Shown: positions 35,978 through 43,624 of the stretch, piece by piece
Numbering within the stretch: position 1 is the first letter of the stretch
Layout: each line of letters starts with the position of its first letter
Origin: Parazoarcus communis
GTDB lineage: Bacteria > Pseudomonadota > Gammaproteobacteria > Burkholderiales > Rhodocyclaceae
Reading direction: 5' to 3'
Assembly: GCF_003111645.1 (NCBI RefSeq)
Contig: NZ_CP022187.1
Location: 1,302,001-1,366,000, forward strand
DNA: 64,000 bases
The notes under the pieces: generated by a model
Seen by the model: the letters and a program-made list of their open reading frames with translations, nothing else
Told to the model about the DNA's origin: nothing
Database searches by the model: none
Translations under genes and position numbers: made by a program

Positions 35978-36835
35978 ATGCATTCCGCACAGGAAATCGT
36001 CTGTCAGGTCGACGCGCTCGCCACGCTACCCACGGTTTATCACCGCATTCGGGAGCAGCTTGAGTCGGCCAACGGATCGCTGCTTGAGGTGTCGCGACTG
36101 ATCTCAGCGGACCCGGCACTGACCGCCGGCGTGCTGCGACTGGTCAATAGCGCCTATTACGGTTTCGGCGGCAAGATCGATACGATCGAGCGCGCAGTGC
36201 CGATTCTTGGCCTGCAGCAGGTGCACGATGTGGTGCTCGCGATGACGGTCAGCGCGATATTCAAGGGCATTCAGCCCGAGCACATGGACGTCGATCGCTT
36301 CTGGCACGGCAGCATGATGTGTGCACTTGCAGCCCGCAGCCTTGCCCGCACCGCGAAACACCCCGGCGCCGAGCGCATGTTCGTGATCGGACTGCTCGCC
36401 GATATCGGCCACCTGGTGATGTACGAAACCGTGCCACAACTTGCAGATGAGGCGCAGTCGGTCTCAGACGAAAGTGGAGAGCCGCTCCACCTCGCCGAGC
36501 GCCGCGTTGTCGGTTGCGATTACGCCGAAGTCGGTGCCGCGCTGATGGATGGCTGGAAACTGCCGGCCTGTTTTGCCGAAGTGATTGGTGCGCAGATCCT
36601 GCCCCGCCTGGCCGGAAAATTCACCAGCGATGCCAGCGTACTGCATATTGCGCGCATGATTTCTCATGCCGACCGCTATGGCGAGTCCAGCGACGAGGCT
36701 GCTTCGCGACTCGATCCCGTGGTGTGGCTTGACGCCGACCTCGACCCGGCGAGCTTCACTTCCTCCAGGGAAGAGGCCGAGCTCAGCCTCGCGGCCTGCA
36801 TCTCGGTCTTCCTGCCCCATCGGCATAGCAACTGA
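35978..36835 (+). CDS. HDOD domain signalling protein
   Basis: A 285-residue stand-alone HDOD protein: LPTVYHRIREQL near residue 18, ISADPALTAGVLRLVNSAYYG near 42-62, and IERAVPILGLQQVHDVVLA near 70-88. The catalytic HD pair of true phosphodiesterases is missing, as is usual for the family, which relays signals in chemotaxis, virulence and c-di-GMP circuits. 27 bp after the CDF gene and 29 bp before benE on the same strand. No fused domain. Confidence 0.9.
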   Translation: MHSAQEIVCQVDALATLPTVYHRIREQLESANGSLLEVSRLISADPALTAGVLRLVNSAYYGFGGKIDTIERAVPILGLQQVHDVVLAMTVSAIFKGIQPEHMDVDRFWHGSMMCALAARSLARTAKHPGAERMFVIGLLADIGHLVMYETVPQLADEAQSVSDESGEPLHLAERRVVGCDYAEVGAALMDGWKLPACFAEVIGAQILPRLAGKFTSDASVLHIARMISHADRYGESSDEAASRLDPVVWLDADLDPASFTSSREEAELSLAACISVFLPHRHSN

Positions 36836-36864
36836 CGCGCCTCCCTTCTTTAAGACTTCACTCA

Positions 36865-38043
36865 ATGATCCGTGATGTATCCCTGTCGGCGATTGTCGCC
36901 GGCTTCGTCGCGGTGCTGGTCGGCTATACCAGTTCCGCAGTGCTGATTTTCCAGGCCGCTGAGGCGCTCGGTGCGAGTCAGGCCGAAATCGGGTCCTGGA
37001 TGGGCGCGCTGGGCATCGGCATGGGCTTGAGCTCAATCGCGCTGACCCTGCGCTATCGCGTCCCGGTACTGACGGCGTGGAGTACGCCGGGCGCCGCAAT
37101 GCTGATCACGGCCGCAGCCGGCGTGCCGATGAACGAAGCGATCGGCGCCTTCCTGGTCTGTGCCGTGCTCATCACGGTGGCGGGTTTCAGCGGCCTGTTC
37201 GAGCGCCTGATGGGCCGCATCCCGATCTCGCTGGCGGCAGGCATGCTCGCCGGGGTGTTGCTGCGCTTCGGGCTGGATGTGTTCGTGGCGATGAAGACGG
37301 AGTTCATGCTGGTGTTTCCGATGTTCTGCGTCTATCTCGCCGGACGCCGCTTTGCCGCGCGCTACGCAGTCCCCCTCGCGCTGCTGGTGGGCATCGGTAT
37401 TGCGTCCACCCAGGGCTTGCTGCATGTCGAAGCGCTCGAGCTTGCGCTGGCGCGCCCGGTATTCACCATGCCGGCCTTCTCTTTCAGCGCCCTGATCGGC
37501 ATCGCACTGCCCCTGTTCGTGGTCACCATGGCCTCGCAGAACGTGCCGGGCGTTACCGTCATCAAGGCCTCGGGTTACACCGTGCCGGTGTCGCCGGTGA
37601 TCGGGTGGACCGGGGTAAGCACGCTGCTGCTTGCCCCCTTCGGTGCCTTCGCGCTCAACCTTGCAGCGATCACCGCAGCCATCTGCATGGGTCGGGAAGC
37701 TCACCCCGACCCGGACCGGCGCTATGTCGCCGCACTGTCGGCGGGCGTTGTCTATGTGATCCTCGGTATTTTTGGCGCAACCGTGGGCGCGCTGTTTACC
37801 GCCTTTCCTAAAGAACTGGTGCTCGGCATTGCCGGCCTCGCCCTGCTTGGCACCATCGGTAACGGCATGGCGATGGCACTGCGCGACGAACACGAGCGCG
37901 AACCGGCTCTGGTCACCTTTCTGGTCACTGCCTCGGGCGTATCACTGCTCGGCGTGGGGTCGGCCTTCTGGGGCATCGTGGCCGGTACGATTGCACTGCT
38001 GGTGCTGAAGGGCGGCGCCACTCGCGGCAGCAAGCAGGCCTGA
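36865..38043 (+). CDS. benE: BenE-family aromatic acid/H+ symporter
   Basis: A 392-residue permease of the BenE family with about 12 hydrophobic segments. Family blocks: AWSTPGAAML near residue 72, GMLAGVLLRFG near 128, and TMASQNVPGVTV near 218. The usual substrate is benzoate, imported with protons for aromatic degradation; no degradation gene is nearby, so the substrate is inferred from family. Its last ~100 bp overlap the 3' end of hoxW on the other strand. Confidence 0.88.
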   Translation: MIRDVSLSAIVAGFVAVLVGYTSSAVLIFQAAEALGASQAEIGSWMGALGIGMGLSSIALTLRYRVPVLTAWSTPGAAMLITAAAGVPMNEAIGAFLVCAVLITVAGFSGLFERLMGRIPISLAAGMLAGVLLRFGLDVFVAMKTEFMLVFPMFCVYLAGRRFAARYAVPLALLVGIGIASTQGLLHVEALELALARPVFTMPAFSFSALIGIALPLFVVTMASQNVPGVTVIKASGYTVPVSPVIGWTGVSTLLLAPFGAFALNLAAITAAICMGREAHPDPDRRYVAALSAGVVYVILGIFGATVGALFTAFPKELVLGIAGLALLGTIGNGMAMALRDEHEREPALVTFLVTASGVSLLGVGSAFWGIVAGTIALLVLKGGATRGSKQA

Positions 38044-38487
38044 CACCGACAGCCGCGCAGACAACCAGGCCCAGCCCGCCTCCAGCGCACCGGCTGCTGG
38101 CGCCGACAGGGGCTCGCCCAGTTCGAAGGACTCGCCCCTCAGCGCAAAAACAAAGGCGGGCGGCGGCGCCCTGCCCTCGATACGCTCGAACACCGCAAGC
38201 AGGGCCGCCGGTGACAGGGAATGGCTCAGCAGCTGCGCGGCCGGATCAAGCTCGATCCGGCGCAGCTCGAATGCGTGCTCGAGGCCAACGGCTGCATCGA
38301 TGAAGAGCACCGCCGCTGCATCGTGCAGATCCAGCGCGTGCTCGATCTGCAGCTGATACTCGGCCAGCAGTTTCACCCCGGGCGGCGACACTTTTTCGAT
38401 GCGCGCCCCCAGTTGCGGGCCAAGTGCATCATCGCCACGGGCATCGTTGCCGATCGCGAACACCACCAGCCCGGGGACGGCGCTCAA
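37942..38487 (-). CDS. hoxW: Hydrogenase maturation protease HoxW
   Basis: A 181-residue endopeptidase that trims the C-terminal extension of HoxH once the NiFe site is built. Seen: GNDARGDDALG near residue 13-23 (first metal ligand region), FIDAAVG near 62 and SHSLSPAALL near 87 (histidine ligand region), as in HybD/HoxW. The only long-frame start is a TTG overlapping the hoxH stop (TTGA); a GTG at 38466 is an alternative. The C-terminal ~35 residues overlap benE on the other strand and look unconserved, so the 3' end may be poorly constrained. Confidence 0.85.
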   Translation of the reverse strand: MSAVPGLVVFAIGNDARGDDALGPQLGARIEKVSPPGVKLLAEYQLQIEHALDLHDAAAVLFIDAAVGLEHAFELRRIELDPAAQLLSHSLSPAALLAVFERIEGRAPPPAFVFALRGESFELGEPLSAPAAGALEAGWAWLSARLSVSGLLAAASGAALQHQQCNRTGHDAPEGRPHAEQ

Positions 38488-39947
38488 TCGCGCACCACGC
38501 GGTCGAACACCTCACCGTCTGCGCCCGCCAGTTCGACCACCAGCGGCATCTGGCCCAGCGCATGGGTGGCACACGACAGACAGGGGTCGAAGGCGCGGAT
38601 GGCCACCTCGATATGGTTGAGCAGGCCTTCGGTCAGCTTGCGCCCGGACAGGTAACGCTTGGCCACTTCGCGCACCGCGGTGTTCATGGCCTGGTTGTTG
38701 TGGGTGGTGGACACGATGAGGTTGCACATCGTCACCAGGTCGTCGTCGCCCACCTGGTAATGGTGGATGAGCGTTCCGCGCGGTGCTTCGATGATGCCCA
38801 CGCCCTCGTGGCCGCGCGTGCCCTTTGTCATCAGCTCGCCCGCAGTGCAGTCCGGGTCGTCGAGCAGGTTTCGGATGACTTCTGCCGCATGCAGCATCTC
38901 GATCATCCGCGCCCAGTGGTAGGCCAGCGGCGCATGGATGACGTCACCCTTGCCATGGTCAATGAACTCCCGCCGCTCGGTCTCTGCCAGTGGCGAGGGG
39001 ATGAAATCGCAGTTCTGCACCCGCGCCAGCGGCCCCACCTTGTACCAGCCCAGGTCGGGGCCACGCTCGATGAGATAGGGAAACTTCATGTAGCTCCAGG
39101 ACTTCACATCTTCCTGCAGCACCTGGTGATAGTCCTGATCCGGCACCTGATCACGGATGATCCTGCCGTCGCCATCGCGGAAACGCAGCACCCCGTCGTA
39201 GAGGTCCATCGCGCCATCGCTGCGAACCAGGCTGGCCAGCCCGGAGCGGAAGGTACCAAATACGTCGTACAGACCGGGGTCGGCACGGTGCAGGCGCTTG
39301 ACCAACTCGACCGCAGCCTGGCTCCACGCCACCATCTGGTCGGCGTCGGCGCGCAGCATATCGCGGTCGGCCAGCGACAGATGCCGGTTCATGCCACCCG
39401 GTACGGCGCCGGTGCCATGAATGCGCTTCCCGGCCGTGGCGCGAATGACCTCCTGTCCGAACTTGCGCAGCAGCACGCCCTGGCGTGCAACGTCAGGATA
39501 GGCGCCTGCCACACCGACGATGTTGCGTTTTCCGACCTCGGCATCAAAACCGAACAACATGTCCGGCGACGACAGGTGAAAGAAGTGCAGTGCATGCGAT
39601 TGCAGAATCTGGCCATAGTGCATCAGCCGTCTGAGCTGCACGGCCGTCTGCGTCGGCGGCACCGCGCCCACCACATGATCGAGCGCCTTCGACGCCGCCA
39701 GGTGGTGACTGACCGGGCAGATACCGCACAGACGCTGCACCATGACCGGCACTTCCCAATACGGGCGGCCCTGAATGAAGACCTCGAAGCCACGAAATTC
39801 GACGATGTGCAGCCTTGCCTCGCAGATCTGATCATCGTCGTCGATCAGGAGCGTCACGCGACCATGGCCCTCGACCCGGGACACCGGATCGATCGCAACC
39901 TTGCGCAGCTTCTCGCGTCCCTCGGCAGTTTCCAGTTCGGCAGTCAT
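38484..39947 (-). CDS. hoxH: NAD-reducing [NiFe] hydrogenase large subunit
   Basis: A 487-residue catalytic subunit of the soluble group 3d hydrogenase. Both NiFe cysteine pairs are present: RLCGICPVSHH near residue 73-83 and DPCLSCATH near 455-463. About 25 residues follow the final histidine, the extension expected to be removed by HoxW. With HoxY it oxidises H2; electrons go through HoxFU to NAD. Gene order hoxF-U-Y-H-W matches Cupriavidus necator. Confidence 0.96.
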   Translation of the reverse strand: MTAELETAEGREKLRKVAIDPVSRVEGHGRVTLLIDDDDQICEARLHIVEFRGFEVFIQGRPYWEVPVMVQRLCGICPVSHHLAASKALDHVVGAVPPTQTAVQLRRLMHYGQILQSHALHFFHLSSPDMLFGFDAEVGKRNIVGVAGAYPDVARQGVLLRKFGQEVIRATAGKRIHGTGAVPGGMNRHLSLADRDMLRADADQMVAWSQAAVELVKRLHRADPGLYDVFGTFRSGLASLVRSDGAMDLYDGVLRFRDGDGRIIRDQVPDQDYHQVLQEDVKSWSYMKFPYLIERGPDLGWYKVGPLARVQNCDFIPSPLAETERREFIDHGKGDVIHAPLAYHWARMIEMLHAAEVIRNLLDDPDCTAGELMTKGTRGHEGVGIIEAPRGTLIHHYQVGDDDLVTMCNLIVSTTHNNQAMNTAVREVAKRYLSGRKLTEGLLNHIEVAIRAFDPCLSCATHALGQMPLVVELAGADGEVFDRVVRD

Positions 39948-39954
39948 TGGCGCC

Positions 39955-40503
39955 TCAGTCGAAATGCATCATCGGATACGACAGCCGTGGCGTGCGCCCG
40001 GCAATCAGATCCGTCAGGAACTTCCAGATCGCCTCGCCCGAAGGCGGGCAACCGGGGATGAAATAGTCAATCCGCACCAACTCGTGAATCGGCCTCACCT
40101 TGTCGAGCAGCAAGGGCAGTTCGGGATCGTTCGGCACCCCGCCTTCGCCCAGACCCTCGCGCGACATGTAGACCTCGCGCAGGCAGGCTTCGAGATCGAG
40201 GTGATTGCGCTGTGCAGGCAGGCCGCCGTTGATCGCGCACGCGCCAACGGCAATCAGCGTCTTGCAGTTGCGCCGGAACTCGCGCAGCACGTGCACGTTT
40301 TCGGCATTGCACACACCGCCCTCGATGAGGCCGATATCGCACGGACCGCAGTGCTTGATGTCGGTCAGCGGCGAGCGGTCGAATTCGGCCAGCTCGACCA
40401 GCTCGAACAGGTGTTCGTCGATGTCGAGAAAGGACATGTGGCAGCCAAAACAGCCGGCAAGCGAGGTGGTCGCAATGCGAACCTTGGGGCGCGGCGCATT
40501 CAT
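39955..40503 (-). CDS. hoxY: NAD-reducing hydrogenase small subunit
   Basis: A 182-residue Fe-S subunit that binds the proximal [4Fe-4S] cluster. Cysteine set: LAGCFGCHMS near residue 18-21, CGPCDIG near 52, a further cysteine in GACA near 88, and IPGCPPSGE near 150. Short form without medial and distal clusters, as in group 3d enzymes. Overlaps the hoxU stop by 4 bp. Confidence 0.95.
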   Translation of the reverse strand: MNAPRPKVRIATTSLAGCFGCHMSFLDIDEHLFELVELAEFDRSPLTDIKHCGPCDIGLIEGGVCNAENVHVLREFRRNCKTLIAVGACAINGGLPAQRNHLDLEACLREVYMSREGLGEGGVPNDPELPLLLDKVRPIHELVRIDYFIPGCPPSGEAIWKFLTDLIAGRTPRLSYPMMHFD

Positions 40504-41204
40504 TTTCCGTCCTCCATGGCCACGATGTGGATGGGCTTCTCGTCGTAAGTGCGGTCACCGATCGCCCTGGCGAAACCGACACGCTTCTTCAGGATCACGC
40601 CAACCGGACAGATGTTGGCCGCCAGGTCATCAGCTGCAAGGTCGGTGTCGCCCAGTCGGCCCGACTCGGCATTGACCACCAGATGCTTGTTGATGCCGCG
40701 GTTGGTCAGCGCGAAGACGTTCTTGCCATCGACATCGCGACTGGCCCGCACACACAGCTCACAGAAAATGCAGCGGTTGAAGTCGAGCAGCACGTCGGGG
40801 TGCGAGGCATCGACCGGTCGCTCGGGAAAGAAATGCGCGAAGCGCTCGCCGGTCATCTCCAGATCGTAGGCCAGCGCCTGCAACTGGCAGTTGCCGCTCT
40901 TCTCGCACGAGGGACAGAAGTGGTTGCCCTCGACGAAGAGCATCTGCAGCAGCGCACGCCGCTCGCCGTTGATCTCCGGCGTGTTGCTCTCAACCTCCAT
41001 CCCTTCCTTGGCCGGCATCGCACAGGACGAGACATGGCGCCCGGCCACCTTGACGATGCACAGCTTGCACGAACCATGCGGCGGGAAGTCAGGGTGCCAG
41101 CACAGATGCGGAATGTAGTGCCCCGCAGTCCGGGCCGCCTGCAAAATGGTCTGTCCATCCTCGAACATGACCGGACGACCGTCAAACAGAAACTGCTTGC
41201 TCAT
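40500..41204 (-). CDS. hoxU: NAD-reducing hydrogenase diaphorase subunit U
   Basis: A 234-residue Fe-S protein homologous to the N-terminal part of NuoG. Seen: [2Fe-2S] ligands in PHLCWHPDF...GSCKLCIVKV and CAMP (residues 33-66), an NuoG-like FCPSCEKSGNC block near 95 and CIFCELC near 145 with a later CP for a [4Fe-4S] cluster. It bridges HoxF flavin to HoxY. The ATG at 41204 gives the normal start; the longer frame has no match. Confidence 0.95.
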   Translation of the reverse strand: MSKQFLFDGRPVMFEDGQTILQAARTAGHYIPHLCWHPDFPPHGSCKLCIVKVAGRHVSSCAMPAKEGMEVESNTPEINGERRALLQMLFVEGNHFCPSCEKSGNCQLQALAYDLEMTGERFAHFFPERPVDASHPDVLLDFNRCIFCELCVRASRDVDGKNVFALTNRGINKHLVVNAESGRLGDTDLAADDLAANICPVGVILKKRVGFARAIGDRTYDEKPIHIVAMEDGK

Positions 41205-41220
41205 CGCGCTGTCCTCAATG

Positions 41221-43032
41221 TCAGGCTTTCTGATCCGATCCCTCGGAACTGATGTGTGCTGCAGCGTCATCGCGGCCGCTGGCACGCCGGGCCGCAGCCA
41301 GTGCGGCATCGAGATCGAAGGCAGGCTCGAAATCCAGAGACTGCAATCGGCGTTCATAGGCGGGGCGGAACTTGAGCAGGGTGTCGACCACCGGATTGGG
41401 CGCGGCCGAGCCGAGCCCGCAATGACTCGCGTTCTTCAGCAGGCGGTCGATCCACTCGATATCGGCGAGGTCGGTCTTTGCGCCCCGCCCGTCCGCGAGC
41501 TTCTTCATCGCCTTTTTCAGCAGCGCCGTACCCACCCGGCACGGGGTACAGAATCCGCAACTCTCGTGGGCGAAGAAGTCGACGAAATTGCGCGCCACCT
41601 CGAACAGGTCGCGACTCGAATCGAACACCATGAAGGCACCGGCAGTGGGCACGTCCTCGAATGCGATGCGGCGGTGAAACTCGTAGCTTGCGAGCGTGAT
41701 CCCTGCAGCGCCGCCCACCTGCACGGCCTGGATGTCGGACGCACCGCAATCCTCCAGCACGCGCTCGATCGGCACGCCGAAGGGGTACTCGTAGATGCCG
41801 GGATGCGCGCAGTCGCCGGAGATCGACAGGAGTTTGGTACCGGTGGATTGTGCGGTGCCGGTCGCTGCAAACGCCTCACCGCCGGCGAGCGCGATCAGGC
41901 AGGTCTTGGCAAGCGTCTCGACGTTGTTCACCACCGTCGGTCGTCCAAGGTATCCGTGCGTCACCGGAAACGGTGGCCGGATACGCGGCGTGCCACGCTT
42001 GCCCTCCAGCGACTCGAGCAAGGCGGTTTCCTCGCCACAGACATAGGCGCCGGCACCGAGATGGATCTCGATATCGAAATCGAAACCGGCAACGCCCTGT
42101 ATGCCGCGTCCGAGAAGATTCTCTGCTCGGCGCAGATCGAGCGCCTCGCGCAGCGGTTCAAGCAGATAGCGGTACTCGCCGCGCAGATAGATGAAGCCCT
42201 GCCGCGCGCCCACCGCCCACGCCGCGAGTGTCATGCCCTCGAACACGACATCGGCCATGCGGGTCAGCAGCACCCGGTCCTTGAAGGTACCGGGTTCGCC
42301 CTCGTCGGCATTGCAGACCACCACCTTCTCTGGCGCGGCTGCATCGCGGCACGCCATCCATTTCACCGCAGTGGTAAAGCCCGCCCCACCCCGACCGCGC
42401 AGATTGGAAAGCTGCATCTGCTCCATCCAGCCATCGCGCCCGAGAGCGACCGCCGCGCGCAGTGCCGCGCCGGGCGCCATTTCCAGTTTGAGCAAGGCAT
42501 CGGTGCGATGGATGTTGTCGTCGACACGGAAAAACTCGGGCGACCATGACGACAGGGGCGCCTCACGCCGGATGAGCTCCGCAATCTGGTTGACGCGCTG
42601 ATGCGACAGACGGGTCAGCGGCACGCCATTGACCAGCAGTGCCGGGCCCTGGTCGCCCATGCCGATGCAGGAGGTGGTCTCCACACTGACGAGGCCATCT
42701 TCCGACACCCGCCCGGGCTCAACCCACAACTTGCTGCACAGCGAGGCCATGAGCTCTGCCGAGCCCTGCATGCGTTCGGTGATGTTGTCGGCAAACAGCA
42801 GATGAAAGCGTCCGACCGGGCGCTTGTGCAGGAAGTGATAGAAACCGGCAACGCCCTCGACTCTGGACCGCGGGATGGAGAGTTCAGCCGCGATCAGCGT
42901 AAGCACCGCGGGAGACAGCCAGCGTGTTTCGTCCTGCACATCGATCAGGATCTGCAGCAGACGCGTGGCGTCGCCACCATGCTTGCTGACGATGCGTGGA
43001 ACGAGAACTGCGGGAACTTCGTGGGAGGTCAT
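41221..43032 (-). CDS. hoxF: NAD-reducing hydrogenase diaphorase subunit F
   Basis: A 603-residue subunit carrying the NAD(H) and FMN site. Seen: GRGGAGF..AVKW near residue 211-221 (FMN), NADEGEPGTFKDR near 235, GAGAYVCGEETAL near 320, and CGFCTPCRVG with a later cysteine near 505-550 for [4Fe-4S]. The N-terminal ~150 residues are a HoxE/NuoE-like domain, but only one of its four usual cluster cysteines is left (C in TTSCIGM). Start at ATG 43032; a GTG at 43059 is possible. Confidence 0.95.
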   Translation of the reverse strand: MTSHEVPAVLVPRIVSKHGGDATRLLQILIDVQDETRWLSPAVLTLIAAELSIPRSRVEGVAGFYHFLHKRPVGRFHLLFADNITERMQGSAELMASLCSKLWVEPGRVSEDGLVSVETTSCIGMGDQGPALLVNGVPLTRLSHQRVNQIAELIRREAPLSSWSPEFFRVDDNIHRTDALLKLEMAPGAALRAAVALGRDGWMEQMQLSNLRGRGGAGFTTAVKWMACRDAAAPEKVVVCNADEGEPGTFKDRVLLTRMADVVFEGMTLAAWAVGARQGFIYLRGEYRYLLEPLREALDLRRAENLLGRGIQGVAGFDFDIEIHLGAGAYVCGEETALLESLEGKRGTPRIRPPFPVTHGYLGRPTVVNNVETLAKTCLIALAGGEAFAATGTAQSTGTKLLSISGDCAHPGIYEYPFGVPIERVLEDCGASDIQAVQVGGAAGITLASYEFHRRIAFEDVPTAGAFMVFDSSRDLFEVARNFVDFFAHESCGFCTPCRVGTALLKKAMKKLADGRGAKTDLADIEWIDRLLKNASHCGLGSAAPNPVVDTLLKFRPAYERRLQSLDFEPAFDLDAALAAARRASGRDDAAAHISSEGSDQKA

Positions 43033-43064
43033 GTTTGCCAGGCTCCACTGCAAGTGCACGGCCC

Positions 43065-43070
43065 ATTATA
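43065..43070 (-). promoter_or_regulatory. Candidate -10 element for the hox operon
   Basis: On the minus strand TATAAT (43070-43065) lies 32 bp upstream of the hoxF ATG. At the expected -35 position (around 43088-43093) there is only a run of T. No sigma-54 motif was found by eye, although that is the class used in Cupriavidus. Weak support beyond the exact -10. Confidence 0.35.
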
Positions 43071-43476
43071 GTCCCGCGGCGTTCGCGAAAAAAAATCAAA
43101 ACGGCATGTAATGCCGACCAGGGCACGACCGCAGCCATGTTCTCATGGTGCACGACGCGGGCGGTTCCCACCCCCTGACGGAATGGAGCGCCCTTCGGCC
43201 TTCGACCCCGCCCGAATTCCGGCAAGACACACGGCCAGCGCTCACACACTCGAGTTTGCGCGCCCCGGTCGGGCGCAATGCAGACCACCAGTAAGCCACC
43301 GCCTCGGCACACTATGGGGAGAACCCGCCTCCACTTGCCGGTTCGCACGAGGGCGCCATGAAATTTCTTGATCGACCTGCCACGACAGGGGCATTCCATC
43401 GTCGGACAGCGCCCCGACAATGGCGTAAACCCCGCTAGAACACTGGCTTTTCGGCTCAAAACCCGACAAATAACAC

Positions 43477-43490
43477 CACTACATGTAGTG
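43477..43490 (+). promoter_or_regulatory. NrdR-box-like palindrome upstream of nrdJ
   Basis: CACTACATGTAGTG is a perfect 14-bp palindrome; with flanks it matches about 13 of 16 positions of the NrdR box consensus as I recall it. It sits just upstream of a candidate -35 (43503-43508). NrdR normally uses two tandem boxes; a second convincing copy was not seen. Confidence 0.5.
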
Positions 43491-43624
43491 TAAATTTAGC
43501 ACTTGACGCACAAGACAAAATCTTAAACTACTGTTTTTATTCGTTTTTATTTTTTTGCGAAATCAACATTTAGGCGCTATGCTTCGGCTTGTTCGAAACC
43601 ACACCGAGGCGGATCAAGAAGATC

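Larger units (their letters stand above)
43033..43624. other. 592-bp intergenic region between divergent hoxF and nrdJ
   Basis: No open frame here has family character. The hox side (to ~43100) carries a TATAAT and a run of A. From ~43100 to ~43440 it is GC-rich and featureless to me, with only short inverted repeats. From ~43470 it becomes AT-rich and holds the NrdR-box-like palindrome, a TTGACG (43503-43508) that could be a -35 and a T-rich leader before nrdJ. No cobalamin-riboswitch B12 box was recognised, although nrdJ is a B12 enzyme. Confidence 0.6.

Noticed and set aside
38424-40061. A 545-residue plus-strand frame across hoxH
   Set aside because: Shadow of hoxH and hoxY; no domain features or ribosome site.
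43033-43624. Cobalamin riboswitch before nrdJ
   Set aside because: No B12-box or paired core could be recognised on either strand; a covariance search would settle it.
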